Positions 32,901 through 43,674 of a stretch of DNA of 64,000 nt are shown here, piece by piece. Within the stretch, counting starts at the first letter, position 1. Each line of letters starts with the position of its first letter. The stretch covers positions 20,207,001 through 20,271,000 of the forward strand of contig NC_079875.1 in the NCBI RefSeq assembly GCF_029227915.1. The letters run 5' to 3'. This stretch comes from Hydractinia symbiolongicarpus (taxonomy: Eukaryota; Cnidaria; Hydrozoa; Anthoathecata; Hydractiniidae). The position numbers and the translations under genes were made by a program. The notes under the pieces were generated by a model. The model was not told the origin of the DNA. It worked only from the letters and a program-made list of their open reading frames with translations, and searched no databases.

Positions 32901-33040
32901 TGTGAGATACCAGCAGGACAAGAAATAACACGTGTGTCTCGTAATATAGTTAAATACAAAAGAGGCTATATACACTTCACTCTGTGCCTTATATATACAA
33001 ATATAGAACAGTCTGTATATATGCAGTCTCCGACACTACA
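32901..33040 (-). repeat. 5' LTR of the Gypsy element
   Basis: See 28211-28350. Followed on the plus strand by ACACC. Confidence 0.95.
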
Positions 33041-33310
33041 ACACCCCGTTGCTATTTTTATTATTATTATTATTTTGTTGTTGTTCCGACCATACATTCT
33101 TATTTTTCCATGAACTTTCATTAAATCGGACATTCGCTATTTAACATTCGCTAATACAAGCAAAACATAGATAAAAAAATATGCTTGTCGTAACACCCTC
33201 CTCCGTTGTTGTTTTTTATTTTTTGTTGTTCCGACCATTTATACATTCTCGATAAAATTATTTTTATTTCGCCGACCGACAGACCGTAAACTACTATCTA
33301 CTTCGTGCGT
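33041..33310 (+). repeat. Dispersed repeat R1, right part plus second partial copy
   Basis: 33041-33115 continues R1 (ccgttg, att repeats, gttgttccgaccatacattc). 33185-33310 holds a second partial copy, from cttgtcgtaacaccctcctcc through ccgaccgacagaccgtaaact to cttcgtgcgtagaac. The same blocks occur reversed at 41165-41290 and 42108-42235. Confidence 0.75.
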
Positions 33311-33424
33311 AGAACAAGTAAGTAAGTTGGAGTCACCTTATATTTAAAAATATAAGATGCAAAAAATTCTTAAATGTAAGAAAAACAAAGACACAAACAA
33401 AGTTGCAATGAAGTTTTTCTGAAA

Positions 33425-33755
33425 AAGGGTATTACCAGTATAGTCCTGTTCAGCTTTTTTTAATTGTGCCAAGCGATTAGCCCAGTGTTTTTTTGGAAAA
33501 GGCTGTTATGCCTATGCGCATGTGCAACGTGGTTTACCTGTTCTACGGGGGCAACCCAATGTGCCAATTAATTTTTAAACTTCTTGGTAATCACACCTGT
33601 ACGAATGTGCAACACTGTTTACCTGGACTAACCGCTCAGCCCTGTTTTTTTTTAACAGAGTCTGCGAGAAAGTTTCTGAAGGGGTATTATTCCTATACGC
33701 CTGTGCAACATGGTTTAACTGTACTAAGCGCTCAGCCCAGTGTCATAATAAATTT
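33425..33755 (+). repeat. Diverged tandem repeat, ~110-125 bp units
   Basis: Four units share tgtgcaac(g/a)tggttta-ctg and (a)agcg(c)t(c)agcccagtgt blocks. The third and fourth are clearest (33589-33640 and 33686-33745). Weak frames here come from the repeat. Confidence 0.6.
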
Positions 33756-34631
33756 AACTTTCACAAAAAATTATTCCGCAAAATAAAATAATATTGACTG
33801 ATTTTTTTTTGCTATGATGGAGTAACAACGGTTTGTAAACTGTGTTTTTATTTCAGCTATTGTTGCGGGAAATATTTTTCCAGCTAGTAATAATAATATA
33901 TTTGGACTTGTGTATATATACTATGTTCTTTTCAGAGACGACTAGAAGTTTCTTTTATTATTTCAAATCTTTTGTATTCCTGGTTTTGCCTGGTTAAAAT
34001 TTATCTGAGACAAATAAAAAATTGCATTTAAAATGATCATCAAGCTTCTGTTTACAATCAGAATTCTGATTATGACATTTCGAAAAAGAGATCTTTTTTT
34101 AGATTGTTGTCGTATTTTCTGCTGCTGATCAAGGAGTGTATTTCTGTTTTATACACTTTTGGATTTCACAGAAGGTAATATGTGCAGGATTAACTAATAC
34201 TCGTTACCATAGTGACCAAATAATTATGCAGAAGTATAAGATTTCTGTCACAAACTTCAATTATGCAGAAGTATAAGATTTCTGTCACAAACTTCAAAGC
34301 TCTTTTTCCGTGTTATTTTTTAAGAGAGTACCTCCTAGGGTTAGTGTGGGGATGAATGTTTGTTCCAAAAACATTTTTTTTTTAATTCATGAGTTTAAGC
34401 AGAACGGGAGTTATAATGAGTTTTCCGACAATCATACGTTAAAAATTGTGGAAAAAAATGTAATACTAAATATCTCCAAAAGTAAAGAATGTTAAGAAAA
34501 AAATTAAAAGTTGTTTTTAGATTAATGTTTGTGATCCCAAAAAAAGCTAACAGCAAATAGGAGAACCTAGTAGTTTTGTAAAGGGATCTCATTTGTAGAA
34601 GTAGGGATACTTTTTATTCTTGTCTATTACG
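33756..34631. other. Non-coding spacer with a 37-bp tandem duplication
   Basis: Apart from the exact 37-bp duplication at 34222-34295, nothing is recognised. The 5' end of the LINE may begin near 34590. Confidence 0.5.
34222..34295 (+). repeat. 37-bp exact tandem duplication
   Basis: aattatgcagaagtataaga and the 17 bases that follow occur twice head to tail with no change, hence recent. Confidence 0.9.
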
Positions 34632-35412
34632 ATGGTACAGTCTACAGCAATGCTAGAAGTTGTGTCAGGATTAATGATTCACTTAGTGATGAATTTAGTG
34701 TAAATGTTGGTGTACATCAGGGTTCTGTACTTAGTCCTTTGTTGCTTGTTCTAGTCCTAGAAGCGCTGTCAATGGAGTTCAGAACAGGTTGTCCATGGGA
34801 GTTATTGTATGCAGATGATTTGGTTCTCAATAGCAGAGTCGATGGAAGAATTAGTTGAAAAGTTTGAGAAGTGGAAGAAAGGATTAGAAGAGAAAGGGTT
34901 AAGGGTGAACACAGCAAAGTCTAAAGTCATCATTAGTAGCAGTGCAGCCAAGTGTGACCTTGTAGTTGAAAAGTGGCCTTGTGAAGTTTGCAGTAAAGGG
35001 GTTGGTAGTAACTCAATTTTTTGTCGGACTTGCAAGCATTGGGTGCATAAGAAGTGCAGTAGTATTGGTGGAAGGTTAAGAGCATTAACCTTCCACCTTA
35101 AGAGCATTTTGTATGTAAGCGTTGCAAAGGTGAGATTATAGAGAATAAAGTATTTGCAGCTTCAATGATGTACAACAGTGGCTCGTTAGAGATAGTTGAG
35201 AACTTCTGTTACTTAGGTGATATGTTGGGCAGTGAAGGGGGTGTTGGAAGAAGTGTTACTTCCTTTGATGACTAGCAGAGTCCTGTCAATTGAGTTAAAA
35301 TGTAGGTTGTATGAGGCCTGTGTAAGAAGTGTTATGTTATACGGTAGTGAGACATGGGCAGTGAAGCAGGAAGATCTTGACCGTTTAGAAAGGAATGATA
35401 TGAGAATGGTTA
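34632..35412 (+). pseudogene. LINE reverse transcriptase, left part (5'-truncated)
   Basis: It reads SVNVGVHQGSVLSPLLL, then the active site LLYADDLVL (YADD codons 34808-34819). After a frame change come KFEKWKKGLEEKGLRVNTAK, a PHD-like Cys/His segment (CEVCSKGVGS ... CRTCKHWVHKKCS), a frame change, and LYEACVRSVMLYGSETWAVK up to RMVR. This is the C-terminal half of a non-LTR retrotransposon RT of the kind with a short zinc insert after the palm. The reading resumes at 39612 after a 4.2-kb insertion. Confidence 0.85.
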
Positions 35413-35592
35413 GGGATCGTCCACAAATTTCGTCCCATTAACGAGACGCTATAAGACGAAAAAGTTAAAAAAAATTCGTCTCGTTTTGTTCTTAATTGAA
35501 ATTGAGACGATTTAAAAATCGTCTCATAAATATCAGGAGACGATATTTTGTCAATTCGTCTCAGAATAAAAAAAGTGGAACAAAATATTTTA

Positions 35593-35745
35593 AGACGAAT
35601 TGAGACGAATTGAGACGCTGCGGTAAAATCACGGAGACGAATTGAGACGAATTAAGACGCTGCGGTAAAATCACGGAGACGAATTGAGACGAATTAAGAC
35701 GCTGCGGTAAAATCACGGAGACGAATTGAGACGAACTAAGACGAC
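35593..35745 (+). repeat. 42-bp tandem repeats, subterminal in the DNA transposon
   Basis: Three full units and partial ends of ggagacgaattgagacgaat plus taagacgctgcggtaaaatc-ac. Likely an array of transposase-binding motifs. Confidence 0.85.
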
Positions 35746-35803
35746 AGGGTTTCTTAAACACGAAAATTTATTTAAAAAGCTAGTGTTTTTTAAAGTGGTT
35801 TTA

Positions 35804-35912
35804 ATGTATTCAGATATTTCAGATAGCGACAGCGACCTAGATTGGTTGTTTACGGACGATTCTTTGTCCGATGATGAAAATGAAGATTACATCAACGAAA
35901 TTTTACAATGCG
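35804..35912 (+). CDS. Transposon gene exon 1, acidic N-terminus
   Basis: The ATG at 35804 opens MYSDISDSDSDLDWLFTDDS, an acidic leader ending at LQC plus one base at a donor (ATGCG/GTAAAT). It joins the acceptor at 37042 in frame to give ...QCASKKRGRP. The open frame beyond the donor is intronic. Confidence 0.6.
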
Positions 35913-37041
35913 GTAAATATTTATTTTTATCTCGTCGTAAAATTTTCAGCAACGGTCTTGAAAACAAAAAAATATATAATTGCCCAATTTATCTTGTGAT
36001 TTTTCCGTAGTCATGAGAAAAAAACTACTATAATTATAAAACTATATATTTTCTTTATTCGTAAATTTAAAGCTCGATGATGCAAAATCTTTAAAAGATT
36101 TGTTGTTTTTTTACCAACAACACACAAATATTCGAAAAACCTCACTATTTTAACTTTTCTCTTCGCACATGCCGGTGTGAGCATAAGAAGTAAATAATAG
36201 CAATTGAAGTTTGTTGCGATATTGCTTCTGAAAATTACGAAAAAAAACTATTTTTGCTTTATTATTTTTGTCAACTTGCACTGTTATATTAACTTAATGT
36301 ATAATTATACTTATACAATTGATTATGGTGGGCTGCACATTGCAAAAAAAAAATTATTAACAATTTTATGTGACAGAAACGGCTTGTCAGAAGCAAATAA
36401 TGTTCCGCAAAAAAACTGTGTGACGTGCGGTTGCATTACGTAAAATGATTTCAGACAAATTAGATAGCCGCTTGTTTAGACACTCAGTTGAGCAGCCTAG
36501 TGCCCATGGATTAAGATTTGAATCATTTTTTGTAAACTATCACAAAAAAAAATCAAATGGATAAACTTTTTTCCTTTAGCCTTCAATTTTGTCAATTCAA
36601 TACGCGATTTGTTTTATAAAAACTGCGTTTTTAAGAGCGTTGAGGCTGAGATTTTGCCAATAATTAAGAACATATTAAAAACGTACTCAACCTGAATTCC
36701 TTCACAGATTATAAGAACAAAATAATGTATTCCAGTAATCTTTTTTTGTTTGCTTGAATTTTTTATATTTTGTGCTGGACTTAAACATATTATCTCATGT
36801 ATATAAATACATAAATTTCAGAAACTTTGGGAAAAATATATCAATAAGAACAAATAGAGGCTAAATTCTGAAGTCGTGTTCTTACTATTAAGAACAAAAT
36901 AAGAATAAAACAGACTGAAAGTCTCAAAAGTAAGAATAGCCAGCCTCAAGTCAGATTTTACTAAATAAACATTAATAAACTTGTTTAGTAATCACTCGCG
37001 TCATTATTTGCATTTATAGAATAGTCTTTTTCTTATTTTAG

Positions 37042-37835
37042 CTTCAAAAAAACGAGGCAGACCAGCGCTACACGAGCAACATCCGGGCTTGGTTCCATGT
37101 ATCGCATCCTACATAAGTCAGAACTCGGCCGAGGCCCATTTGAGGCGCAGAGACAGTATTATGTACACAAATGGTGTAAGCTTAAAAGATATTGTCTCTC
37201 ACATAAAAAGTACGCTCGGGTTAAATGTGAGTAAGAGCGCAGTGCATTACCTCATGAGACCGAGGAGAAAAAAAACCACTTCGAGCAAGCGTCACAAATC
37301 GTTGGTTGATGCACGTGTTCCGCCCAAGCGCAACACGGGAGAAAAAAAGATCCATGAAGATTTTCATTTTTCTTGCTCCCAAGTTAACTTGGTTAATGAG
37401 TTAGCGCAGTTATGCAATGAAAACACAATCTCCTTGTCAGTTGACAACAAAAACAAGGTGGATGTTGGTATTCCCGCCACGAGTAGACGTGCGCAAATCC
37501 GACGTTATCACATCGAAAATGAGGCTCCCATTTACAATGACCACGACTTCCCCTATCCGAATAGTAAATTAACCCCAGCAGGTTATCAACAATTAAAGGT
37601 GAGAATAACAAGATCACGCTCATTATCTCCAACCCGCCAGCCTTTAAAAATAAATAGAAAAAGGTCTTTGTCTGAAGGAAGCAGTTTTCTGGTCCTAAAA
37701 TCAGAAAGAACCAAGGACAAAGTTGGTAGAAGCAAAATCAAATGGTCCCGTAAAGGTCCGCTTTTCATACATTTATATCCTTCACGTTTAGTAGAAGCCA
37801 CCAACGTCATGCATGTAAAATGTCTTACAAAATAA
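37042..37835 (+). CDS. Transposase-like protein, exon 2 (3'-truncated)
   Basis: Acceptor TTCTTATTTTAG at 37041. About 264 codons: SKKRGRPA, an AT-hook-like start; a helix-turn-helix-like GVSLKDIVSHIKSTLG followed by VSKSAVHYLMRP; a probable catalytic start LSVDNKNKVDVG; then DHDFP and a GY motif; then basic Ser/Arg sequence. The order S.D.K.K...G ... HDF recalls ISAzo13/Zator-type DDE transposases, but I cannot confirm it. The frame ends inside a 63-bp palindrome, so the C-terminal half with the remaining catalytic residues is missing. Confidence 0.6.
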
Positions 37836-37893
37836 ATTTTAGATATTTCTAACTATGATTTATCATAGTTAATAGAAATATCTAAAATTTATT
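37831..37893. repeat. 28-bp-arm palindrome that truncates the transposase frame
   Basis: aataaattttagatatttct and the next eight bases are repeated inverted after a 4-nt loop, with a 3-base insertion in the second arm. The stop codon of the frame lies in the first arm. Confidence 0.85.
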
Positions 37894-38769
37894 AACTCCC
37901 TATTTTAACTTTTCTTCGGGTATAGGTTCAGCATGTTTATGTTTCTCATAACATACTTAAAAAAAGAATCAAACTGATAAAAAAAACGACAACTCACTCG
38001 CACGTGTGCTCTGACCCTCTGAAACCAATGAATGAATCACGATTCGAACACAGAGCAGAAGATAAAAATTGTTACATTTTTCCTCTTGAAAAATTCGAAA
38101 AGGACGGTTTCTCTTAGCTCCCCAACATAACATTTAAATGTATTAAGTTAAAAAGAGCTAATATACTGAAATGTACGAACCATTACAGGCAGAATACACC
38201 TAAATACACCTAAATACACCTGAGAACAAACATCTTGACATAAATTTTGCTTTTATCCCTGATCTGTGTACTGGTTTCGTTTAGTTAATGAATACCATGT
38301 TAAGGCTATTTTCTACCTCAAGAAAATTTTCGGCGATTTTTGATTGGCTAATTTTAATGTTTTTCGATGATGTGACGTTTGCGGAGGAACGCCAGCCATT
38401 TCGAATATATCTCCCAGTAAAGACGAGCTATGTTTCGCATCTAACTATCTATATTTAATATCTATATATTCCTTCCTAACAACATATTTAAAGAATCCTA
38501 ATCTTAAAGAATATTTATGGCTAAATTCAGTTTCAGATATACTTACCAGTAAATATCGAAAATAACTCAAGATTCCATCTGTCACGACCAATAATAATAT
38601 TTTTTGTGAGATTTGTTTCGCTTTTCCACAACATAGTTCCAGCTTCGAACGACGAAGTTTGCTGTGATAAAATGTTGCCAAGTTTGATAAATATACAGAC
38701 CGTAACATTCAACAATCGAACGAGTACAAACAATGTAGCTTAAGTTAATCAGTAGCTGTGCCACTGCTA

Positions 38770-39267
38770 GCCAGGAGACCCAGCGTAATTTTTCTTACCA
38801 CCGGGAAATCGGAGTAGTTAAGGTGGGAAAATTACGCTGGGTCTCAAACGATTTTTCTGCGGCCAAAATCTGGCCGCGCTTTTTGATTGGCTAATTCTAT
38901 TGTTCTCTGCTCACGTGATTATTATCGGGGAAAGCCCTTTTCATCCCGAATATTCCAGCGAGTGGTTTCACTCACCCTAACAAACATTAGTATTCTACAA
39001 AGTTTTTACCAAAGTAAGATTTGACCAAGCTTGGTAAACAACTCACAGATAAATTAAAATGTCCTCCGAAGCGATTAGTCACATTGTTCGATTTAAACTC
39101 GGGGTTTCCGCTGAGTCATTCGTTCGCGTCTAAGCTTTAGTTTGAGAGAAACTCATTTTATCAACTGAAGAAGAAAGCTTAGTTAACTAGGCTATGCCAC
39201 TGCCGTTCCGCTAGAACAATGGAATAATTTCTTTTTCACGGAACAAAATCACGCTGGGTCTCCTGGC
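38770..39267. mobile_element. ~500-bp TIR element nested in the DNA transposon
   Basis: gccaggagacccagcgt at 38770 is the exact reverse complement of 39251-39267. A third inverted copy of the same box at 38823-38848 makes an end hairpin. Contains a tttttgattggctaatt CCAAT-like box and cacgtg. No coding sequence, and no clear target duplication. Confidence 0.6.
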
Positions 39268-39611
39268 CAAGATTTTTAAAGTTTCGTGTTAAACTCACGG
39301 AAGTGTTCGAAAATATTTTTCAACTTTTGAGACGAATTTATTATAGCAGAGACGAATTGAGACGATTTGAGACGAATTAAGAAAATTCATAGACGAAATG
39401 AGACGATTCGGAGACGAATTTGTTTTTAAAATATGATATTCGGAGACGAATTTGTGACTATCAGGAGACGATATGAGACGAATTAAGACGGTTAAGACAC
39501 TACAATGTTATCACAAAAAATCGTCTCGTATGAAAGAGTTAAGACGAACAAAACAAATTTACAAGACGATTTAAAATGAGCCGAATTTAGACGAAATTTG
39601 TGGACGATCCC

Positions 39612-39975
39612 TTAGGTGGATGTGTAACGTCAGTCTGAGAGACAGAAAGAGTTCAGATGAGCTAAGAAGCAGGCTAAGTATCCGTAGAATTAGAGATGTT
39701 ATCCAGATAAGAAGATTGAATTGGCTGGGGCACTTGGAAAGAATGGAGAAGGATAATTGGGTAAGAAAGTGTAGAGACTTGATAGTTACTGGGGCAAAGC
39801 CCAGAGGCAGACCGAGAAAGACTTGGCAGGAGGTTATAAGGACAGACTTGATACAGAGGAAGTTGAGTTTAGAGCTAACACAGTCTAGATCAGATTGGAA
39901 GAGAGTCATTAATATACCCCGTCCAACCCATGCTAGCATGGAAAACGGACGTTAAGCCGAGAATGATGATGATAA
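39612..39975 (+). pseudogene. LINE, right part (C-terminus and 3' tail)
   Basis: It continues the frame interrupted at 35412: WMCNVSLRDRKSSDELRSRL, RLNWLGHLERMEKDNW, GRPRKTWQEVI, to the stop at 39955. Then comes the 3' tail with catgctagcatgg and a short (gat)n end near 39960-39973, typical of these LINEs. This second half is intact. Confidence 0.85.
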
Positions 39976-41149
39976 CCATGATATTAAATTGTCAAACTTT
40001 ATTTTTTCTTAATAATTTTATACCATTATATAGGAAATCATACAAGCTTTCTAAAAATATATACATTAATGTATCAAAAATAAAGTTTTGGTGATTTAAT
40101 AGCATTTTAAAATGTCACACCTTTTTCGTCTCTTAATTAAAAAAGGGTCAAAAATGGTGCTGTACAGTCACGGCTTACAAAATGAAGCTGGGTCTAAAGT
40201 CTCAGCAGGAGTATTTTACATAAAAAAAAAAAAAAATTAAACAAGAAAAAATAAAAATAAATTCATGCACAAGACTTCACAATTAACAGAGTCTTCTCCA
40301 AATATAAAAAATAAGCATAGCAGAAGAGGGTGTTACGACAAGCATATAGGGACGTTTTTATGACAAATATAATAAATGAACATGCACAAAATCTAATTAA
40401 AAAAGAATGGTTTGTTACGCAGAATATATAGAGCTAGAATTTGGCGGGAAACTTTGAATCAGTATTGGGGAAATATTTAAGTGAGAACTGGCCAGCTACC
40501 ATGTTCTAAATTAATTTTTTCATATGTAAATTATCTGTTCGAAGTGAGCTTAAAATTAAGATTAAGAAATAATAAATGCAAGGTAAATAAAGAAATTATG
40601 TTAGCTATACTTTTAATGTCTGCATATACTTTTAATGTCTGCATAGATGCAGTAACTTAAAATCAACTTGTGTATTCAGTGTTAGTATTCTAGGAGCAGT
40701 GAACAAATTTATTCTTGAAAATTTCCTGCAGTGATTTCAAGAATAAGTGAAAATTAAACATGCTTTTGAGTACTTTTTTGGGAAAAAAACCAACAACCTA
40801 AATTCAATCATATTTGGCAGAAAATTCAATATCTACGAAAATACACTGATGTTGCGTTATTTTTTGTCAAATTATATAATTGAGCTTAGTATTTCTGCAA
40901 ATACCTTACACATTGCCATATTTTACTCTACGATAACCAGCTTTAGCTTTCTGAAATTACAATAGATAAATCTAGCAAATCTGCAAATTTTACAAATTAA
41001 ATGTTAAATAGATGACCAAGGAGGTTAACGAAGCCTTTCAATCGAAACCATTCATTGCCGCATTCAAATTCACTTTTGTAAATAATTTTTGAAATCTTGT
41101 GCATAAATTATAAAAGTAACCATTGCTGATTGTTATTTATACATTAATT
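39976..41149. other. Non-coding AT-rich spacer
   Basis: Near 40330 the fragment gggtgttacgacaagcatat is a scrap of repeat R1. A 20-bp tandem (acttttaatgtctgcatat) sits near 40610-40645. No gene seen. Confidence 0.5.
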
Positions 41150-41500
41150 AAAACCTATTTTTTCAGTGGTGAAAACGTCAATAGTAGCGTACGGTCGGTC
41201 GGTGAAATAAAAATAATTTTATCAAGAATGTATGGTCGGAACAACAACAAAAAATAATAAAAATAACAACGGAGGAGGGTGTTACAAAAACTGTTTTTTT
41301 TTCTATGTATTTTTGCATAACGCACGTAGTTCATATTTTTAAGCTGCAAAGAAAACATAATAATAATTTGTCTCACTAAAAAATATGTAACTAGTTCTCA
41401 AGGTGAAAAGATAAAAATACTTGCATGCTCAAAAACTTGTTTTTAAAAGTTATGCAGCAAGAATTTTTCTTGTGTTGTTTTGGAAGTTGTACATATTTCA
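41150..41500 (-). repeat. Dispersed repeat R1, uninterrupted copy
   Basis: The reverse complement matches 27990-28210 followed directly by 33041-33115. It starts with acggtcggtcggtgaaataa and runs through tatggtcggaacaac to ttgcatgctcaaaaacttg. Confidence 0.8.
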
Positions 41501-41518
41501 TTTTTGCAACATTATTTC

Positions 41519-41632
41519 GGCTGTCGGAGACAAGAAAAATAAAACTGAGAGAGTCGCTACTTCAGACGCTCAGTTCTATTGTTTGGGGTTCATGAGTTTA
41601 AACGCCCCCCACTTGTTTCTAACAAAAACATT
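41519..41632. repeat. Dispersed repeat R2, copy 2
   Basis: Partner of 16040-16150, same orientation, roughly 85% identical. Confidence 0.75.
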
Positions 41633-42107
41633 ATAATGCAGGAAAAATTAAAGCTCGCTGCATGTCACAAAAATACAAATTCTAGTTAAAAAACAAGTAG
41701 CTACTAATGAACAAGCCAATGGTAATTGATCTACGGTGCTCCCAGGCCACACCTAGATAGTGGTTTACTTCGTTACCAAAGTGCCGAAATTTTTGCGAAT
41801 CGAATTTATTTTTCTTATTCGAACCCTGATTGCATATACTTACTTTGTTTATACTCAGCATGAGTTTTTTCATAGTTAGCTATGGCCAGTTGTGCTTCCA
41901 ATGGAATAGAATTTGTCTTAAGTTGACCAAAATCAGCTGTCATTGCATCACATTTCCATTAGATATAATTTTTATTATGTATGCCTAAAAAAAAAAAAAA
42001 AACTTGTGTGTGATTCTCAACCCATCAGTTGTACATTGTTTCAAAAAATGGGTCCCACTGAAATCTTCAGATTATTTTTACTATTAGGTGACTCCAATTT
42101 AATTAGT

Positions 42108-42235
42108 TGTTCTACGGGCGAAGTCGATAGTAGCTTACGGTTGGTCGGTCGGCAAAATAAAAATTATTTTATTGAGTATGTATGGTCGGAACAAAAAAAA
42201 TAAAAATAAAAAATAACAACGGATGAGTGTTACGA
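42108..42235 (-). repeat. R1-related partial copy
   Basis: gttctacgggcgaagtcgat, then tacggttggtcggtcgg, tatggtcggaac, and tgttacgacaaccg. It abuts repeat family A on its right. Confidence 0.7.
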
Positions 42236-42745
42236 CAACCGTTTTTTTTCTAGGTGGTGACGTCAATGATTTTTCACCAGGTGGGTAGCTAGGGACCACC
42301 AGGAACAATTTGGGTAACTTTCCAAAACCTGGGTCCACAAATCCGTTTCGGAGTGGACGGGTTGATGACGTCATCAAAAAACCTTCAAACCCTAATATCT
42401 CTGCAACCGTTTGTCACAAGTACATGATCCTATACATTTTCTTGATCAGCGTTTCAAGGTCTATACGATAAAGGCAACGGGTACACAAATTTTTAAAAAA
42501 ATATTTTGTGTTTTAACAGGTCTCTGCTGACGTCAGCAAAATTTTTAAGCCGTTATATCTCATTAACCGCTCTTCAAAAGCACATAATCATATACATTTT
42601 TTTTATCAAAATTTGAAAACAAGGTTCTCAATTATTTTTTGTTATAGATCGGTTGCTGACGTCATCAAAATTCAAATGACTCTTCTTTTTCATTTTTATC
42701 GTGCCTCTTCAGTGGATATTTCCACGGGCCTTATCGACTAGTATA
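42236..42745 (-). repeat. Dispersed repeat family A, inverted copy
   Basis: Reverse complement of 2468-2895, from ggtggtgacgtca through tgacgtcatca and ctgacgtcagcaa to ccacgggccttatcgactag. Confidence 0.75.
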
Positions 42746-43458
42746 GAAATGGTATACGGTTCAAATAATGTAAATAAGGTTGTACAATATTTTTAAAATC
42801 TCATACAAATTTTATACGGTTTTTTAAAAAGACTACACATTTAATATGAATTACAAAAGTGCCGTAAGCAACGCAGGAGACTGACAAAAATGAGATTGTG
42901 GACCATAAAAAGATCATAGACCGAGAGTTGGGTTGGACAGCAAGAAAAGTGAAAAACCTAAATAGTATAAACATAAATACTCATATCAATAGTATTTCCT
43001 ATCAACTTCCAGAAATATGGTTACCCACACTTTGGAAATCAAATATTTAGAAAGTGCAAAATGGTTCCACATAAAGCAAACTTTTAGAAAAAGGAAAGAT
43101 TTAATCTAGGGCTGTAAAAAAGTTAAAAGTAGTGTTTGCTACAAAACACAAACTTTTATATTAACTAATATTAACACAAACAAAACTTTTTTTAACAAAA
43201 CTTTTTTGTAATTAGTTATGTTTTCAGCAAATAAACTCTTACTTACTATAGCACAGCTAAATTCTTTCTAAAAAACGTGCGCGGAAAAAAATTAATTATT
43301 GGTAATTATGCGTTTGACGTCAGCGATTGGTTGATTCTAAGGACCAAATATACAAAAATACAACAACCCTCCTGGAAACAAATACTGTGTTTTTCAGGTG
43401 AGATAAGGTAAATTTTCAACTAAATGTCACTAAAACTAGATACTCATAATTTAAAATA
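42746..43458. other. Spacer with a promoter-like patch near 43311-43340
   Basis: Mostly AT-rich. gtttgacgtcagcgattggttgatt combines a CRE-like TGACGTCA and an inverted CCAAT box about 120 bp upstream of the small frame at 43459. Confidence 0.35.
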
Positions 43459-43674
43459 ATGGCAGAACTGCTTAATAATACAAACATTTCGTTTCATGAC
43501 TTTGTTTCATTTGTCTTAACTCTTCATTATCAGATGATTTTCTGTGATAACATTGCAAAGGTTAAATTCCTAATTCGTCAAAAATCGCATCTCCTTGTAA
43601 TTGCAATTTGCCCGAATATCATGTTTTATTGTCATGAAATTGATGACATAAAAGTACGTTCACTTGAACAGTAA
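43459..43674 (+). CDS. Small hypothetical ORF, 71 aa
   Basis: The ATG at 43459 in context aataatggc opens MAELLNNTNISFHDFVSFVL and continues with hydrophobic and Cys residues to a stop at 43674. Residue composition is more varied than the poly-Lys/Phe background, and a CRE/CCAAT-like patch lies upstream. No homologue recognised; it could be chance or a first exon. Confidence 0.25.
   Translation: MAELLNNTNISFHDFVSFVLTLHYQMIFCDNIAKVKFLIRQKSHLLVIAICPNIMFYCHEIDDIKVRSLEQ

Larger units (their letters stand above)
28211..33040 (-). mobile_element. Ty3/Gypsy retrotransposon with decayed ORFs
   Basis: Two 140-bp LTRs (28211-28350 and 32901-33040) start TGTGAGATACC on the plus strand and differ at three sites. 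The target duplication ACACC is at 28206-28210 and 33041-33045. The element lies on the minus strand: primer site next to the right LTR, gag, protease, RT, RNase H, integrase, then a purine tract by the left LTR. It is 4830 bp. Several stops and frameshifts and lost catalytic residues show it is not autonomous. Confidence 0.95.
35413..39611 (+). mobile_element. 4.2-kb DNA transposon inserted in the LINE, TSD TTA
   Basis: 22-bp perfect TIRs begin GGGATCGTCCACAAATTT. TTA duplications lie at 35410-35412 and 39612-39614. Removing it restores the LINE frame (RMVR-WMCNV). Both ends are packed with gagacgaatt and its complement. It carries a two-exon transposase-like gene on the plus strand, which is truncated. 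A 3-bp TTA duplication and GGG ends fit PIF/Harbinger or Zator; the transposase favours Zator or an unnamed group (inference). Confidence 0.9.
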
